Positions 21,958 to 22,446 of a stretch of DNA of 22,446 bases are shown here, piece by piece. The number at the start of each line of letters is the position of its first letter. The stretch's first letter is position 1. A program made the translations under genes and the position numbers. The notes below the pieces were generated by a model that saw only the letters and a list, made by a program, of their open reading frames with translations, did not search any database and was not told the DNA's origin. Source of the stretch: Actinomycetes bacterium (lineage in GTDB: Bacteria > Actinomycetota > Acidimicrobiia > Spongiisociales > UBA5794); the NCBI GenBank assembly GCA_023336875.1, contig JAMBLH010000328.1:1-22446 (forward strand). The letters are read 5' to 3'.

Positions 21958-22446
21958 GTGAAGAGAATTGTCATCCCGGATTACGAAGGCGGAGGCCTCG
22001 TCAATCTTGTTGCGGAGTTGGAGTTCAGGCTCACCAATGAGTCTGTGTCTCCTCGCCTGAACCAAGCACTGCGCGACCTGCCACCCGATGCCGAATCCTA
22101 CGTACTCGTCCTCTTCGACGGGCTGGGGAGTCACCAGTTGGGCCACGGGTCGGCTTCCAATCTTGCTGCTGCAAACGTTGGTTCCATCGACGCACCTTTT
22201 CCGTACACGACAACGGTCAGCCTTGCGACCGTAGCAACTGGGCAGCCTCCGAGCCAGCACGGCATCCTGGCCTACCAGCTGTGGATGGAGGAGGTCGGTC
22301 ACGTCGTCAACACCATCCACATGACGACTCAGTGGGGGGAGAAGGTTGATCTTGACTACGAGGCGATCCTTCCGAGCCCGAATTTGTGGGAACGGCTGAA
22401 AGCACGAGGTGTCGAGCCAATTGCCATTCAGCCGGGACACTTCGAC
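21958..22446 (+). CDS. Alkaline phosphatase / nucleotide pyrophosphatase-phosphodiesterase family protein (5' part only)
   Basis: I translated this by hand: 163 codons are open to the window end. YVLVLFDGLGSHQ puts a metal-binding Asp at 54. PFPYTTTVSLATVATG (81-95) holds the Thr/Ser nucleophile region, and PPSQHGILAYQLW follows. This is the layout of the type I phosphodiesterase/nucleotide pyrophosphatase family (PF01663). There is no signal peptide in the visible part, so it looks cytoplasmic. The substrate is unknown. The GTG at 21958 is chosen as the first start in this frame, with a leaderless-type -10 before it. The gene diverges from nuoA; no functional link is evident. Confidence 0.85.
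   Translation, partial: MKRIVIPDYEGGGLVNLVAELEFRLTNESVSPRLNQALRDLPPDAESYVLVLFDGLGSHQLGHGSASNLAAANVGSIDAPFPYTTTVSLATVATGQPPSQHGILAYQLWMEEVGHVVNTIHMTTQWGEKVDLDYEAILPSPNLWERLKARGVEPIAIQPGHFD

Overview
The window reads as chromosomal DNA of a moderately GC-rich actinobacterium. The support is the many GTG starts, several TANNNT hexamers 6-7 nt upstream of start codons (the layout of leaderless mRNAs), an actinobacterial-type NuoC C-terminus (a 'VKPWPG' end after the MFGI block), and a cox/xdh-type gene cluster common in that phylum. A class such as Acidimicrobiia is possible, but this is a guess that the sequence alone cannot settle. I see no mobile element, CRISPR array, tRNA or rRNA.

Layout. 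(1) 1-3322: a MidA/NDUFAF7-type methyltransferase gene (minus strand, cut by the window edge) diverges from a plus-strand group: a HIT-family hydrolase, NADP-type glutamate dehydrogenase gdhA, and an unrecognised 134-aa alpha/beta protein 11 bp behind gdhA. (2) 3319-11447, minus strand: a nine-gene molybdenum hydroxylase operon read as coxD, coxE, a split XdhC/CoxI pair, coxG, coxS, coxL, coxM and a MocA-like nucleotidyltransferase. CoxL carries the AYRGAGR motif of form II enzymes, not the form I CO dehydrogenase signature, so its substrate is open. (3) 11601-21791, minus strand: a tightly overlapping complex I operon, nuoA-B-C-D-H-I-J-K-L-M-N. It has no nuoE, nuoF or nuoG and no room for them. 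(4) 21958-22446: the 5' part of a plus-strand alkaline phosphatase/phosphodiesterase-family gene, divergent from nuoA.

How the parts may work together. The nuo operon encodes the membrane arm and the quinone-reducing Q module of a respiratory proton pump without its NADH-oxidising module, so the electron donor is not given by the operon. The Cox-like enzyme (FeS, Mo and FAD subunits) with its AAA/VWA/XdhC/MocA maturation proteins would oxidise an unknown substrate and could feed electrons into the respiratory chain. In mitochondria MidA/NDUFAF7 methylates an arginine of the NuoD homologue, and that arginine is present in this NuoD.

Most interesting observations: NuoD has replaced two quinone-site residues (the Tyr by Trp, the Asp by Glu) in a complex that also lacks NuoEFG; the MocA-like gene has no ATG/GTG/TTG start able to include its nucleotide-binding loop, and instead shows an ATA codon with a well-placed Shine-Dalgarno site, overlapping the coxM stop as ATAG; an unknown small protein is linked to gdhA; and midA and the HIT gene share a very compact divergent control region.
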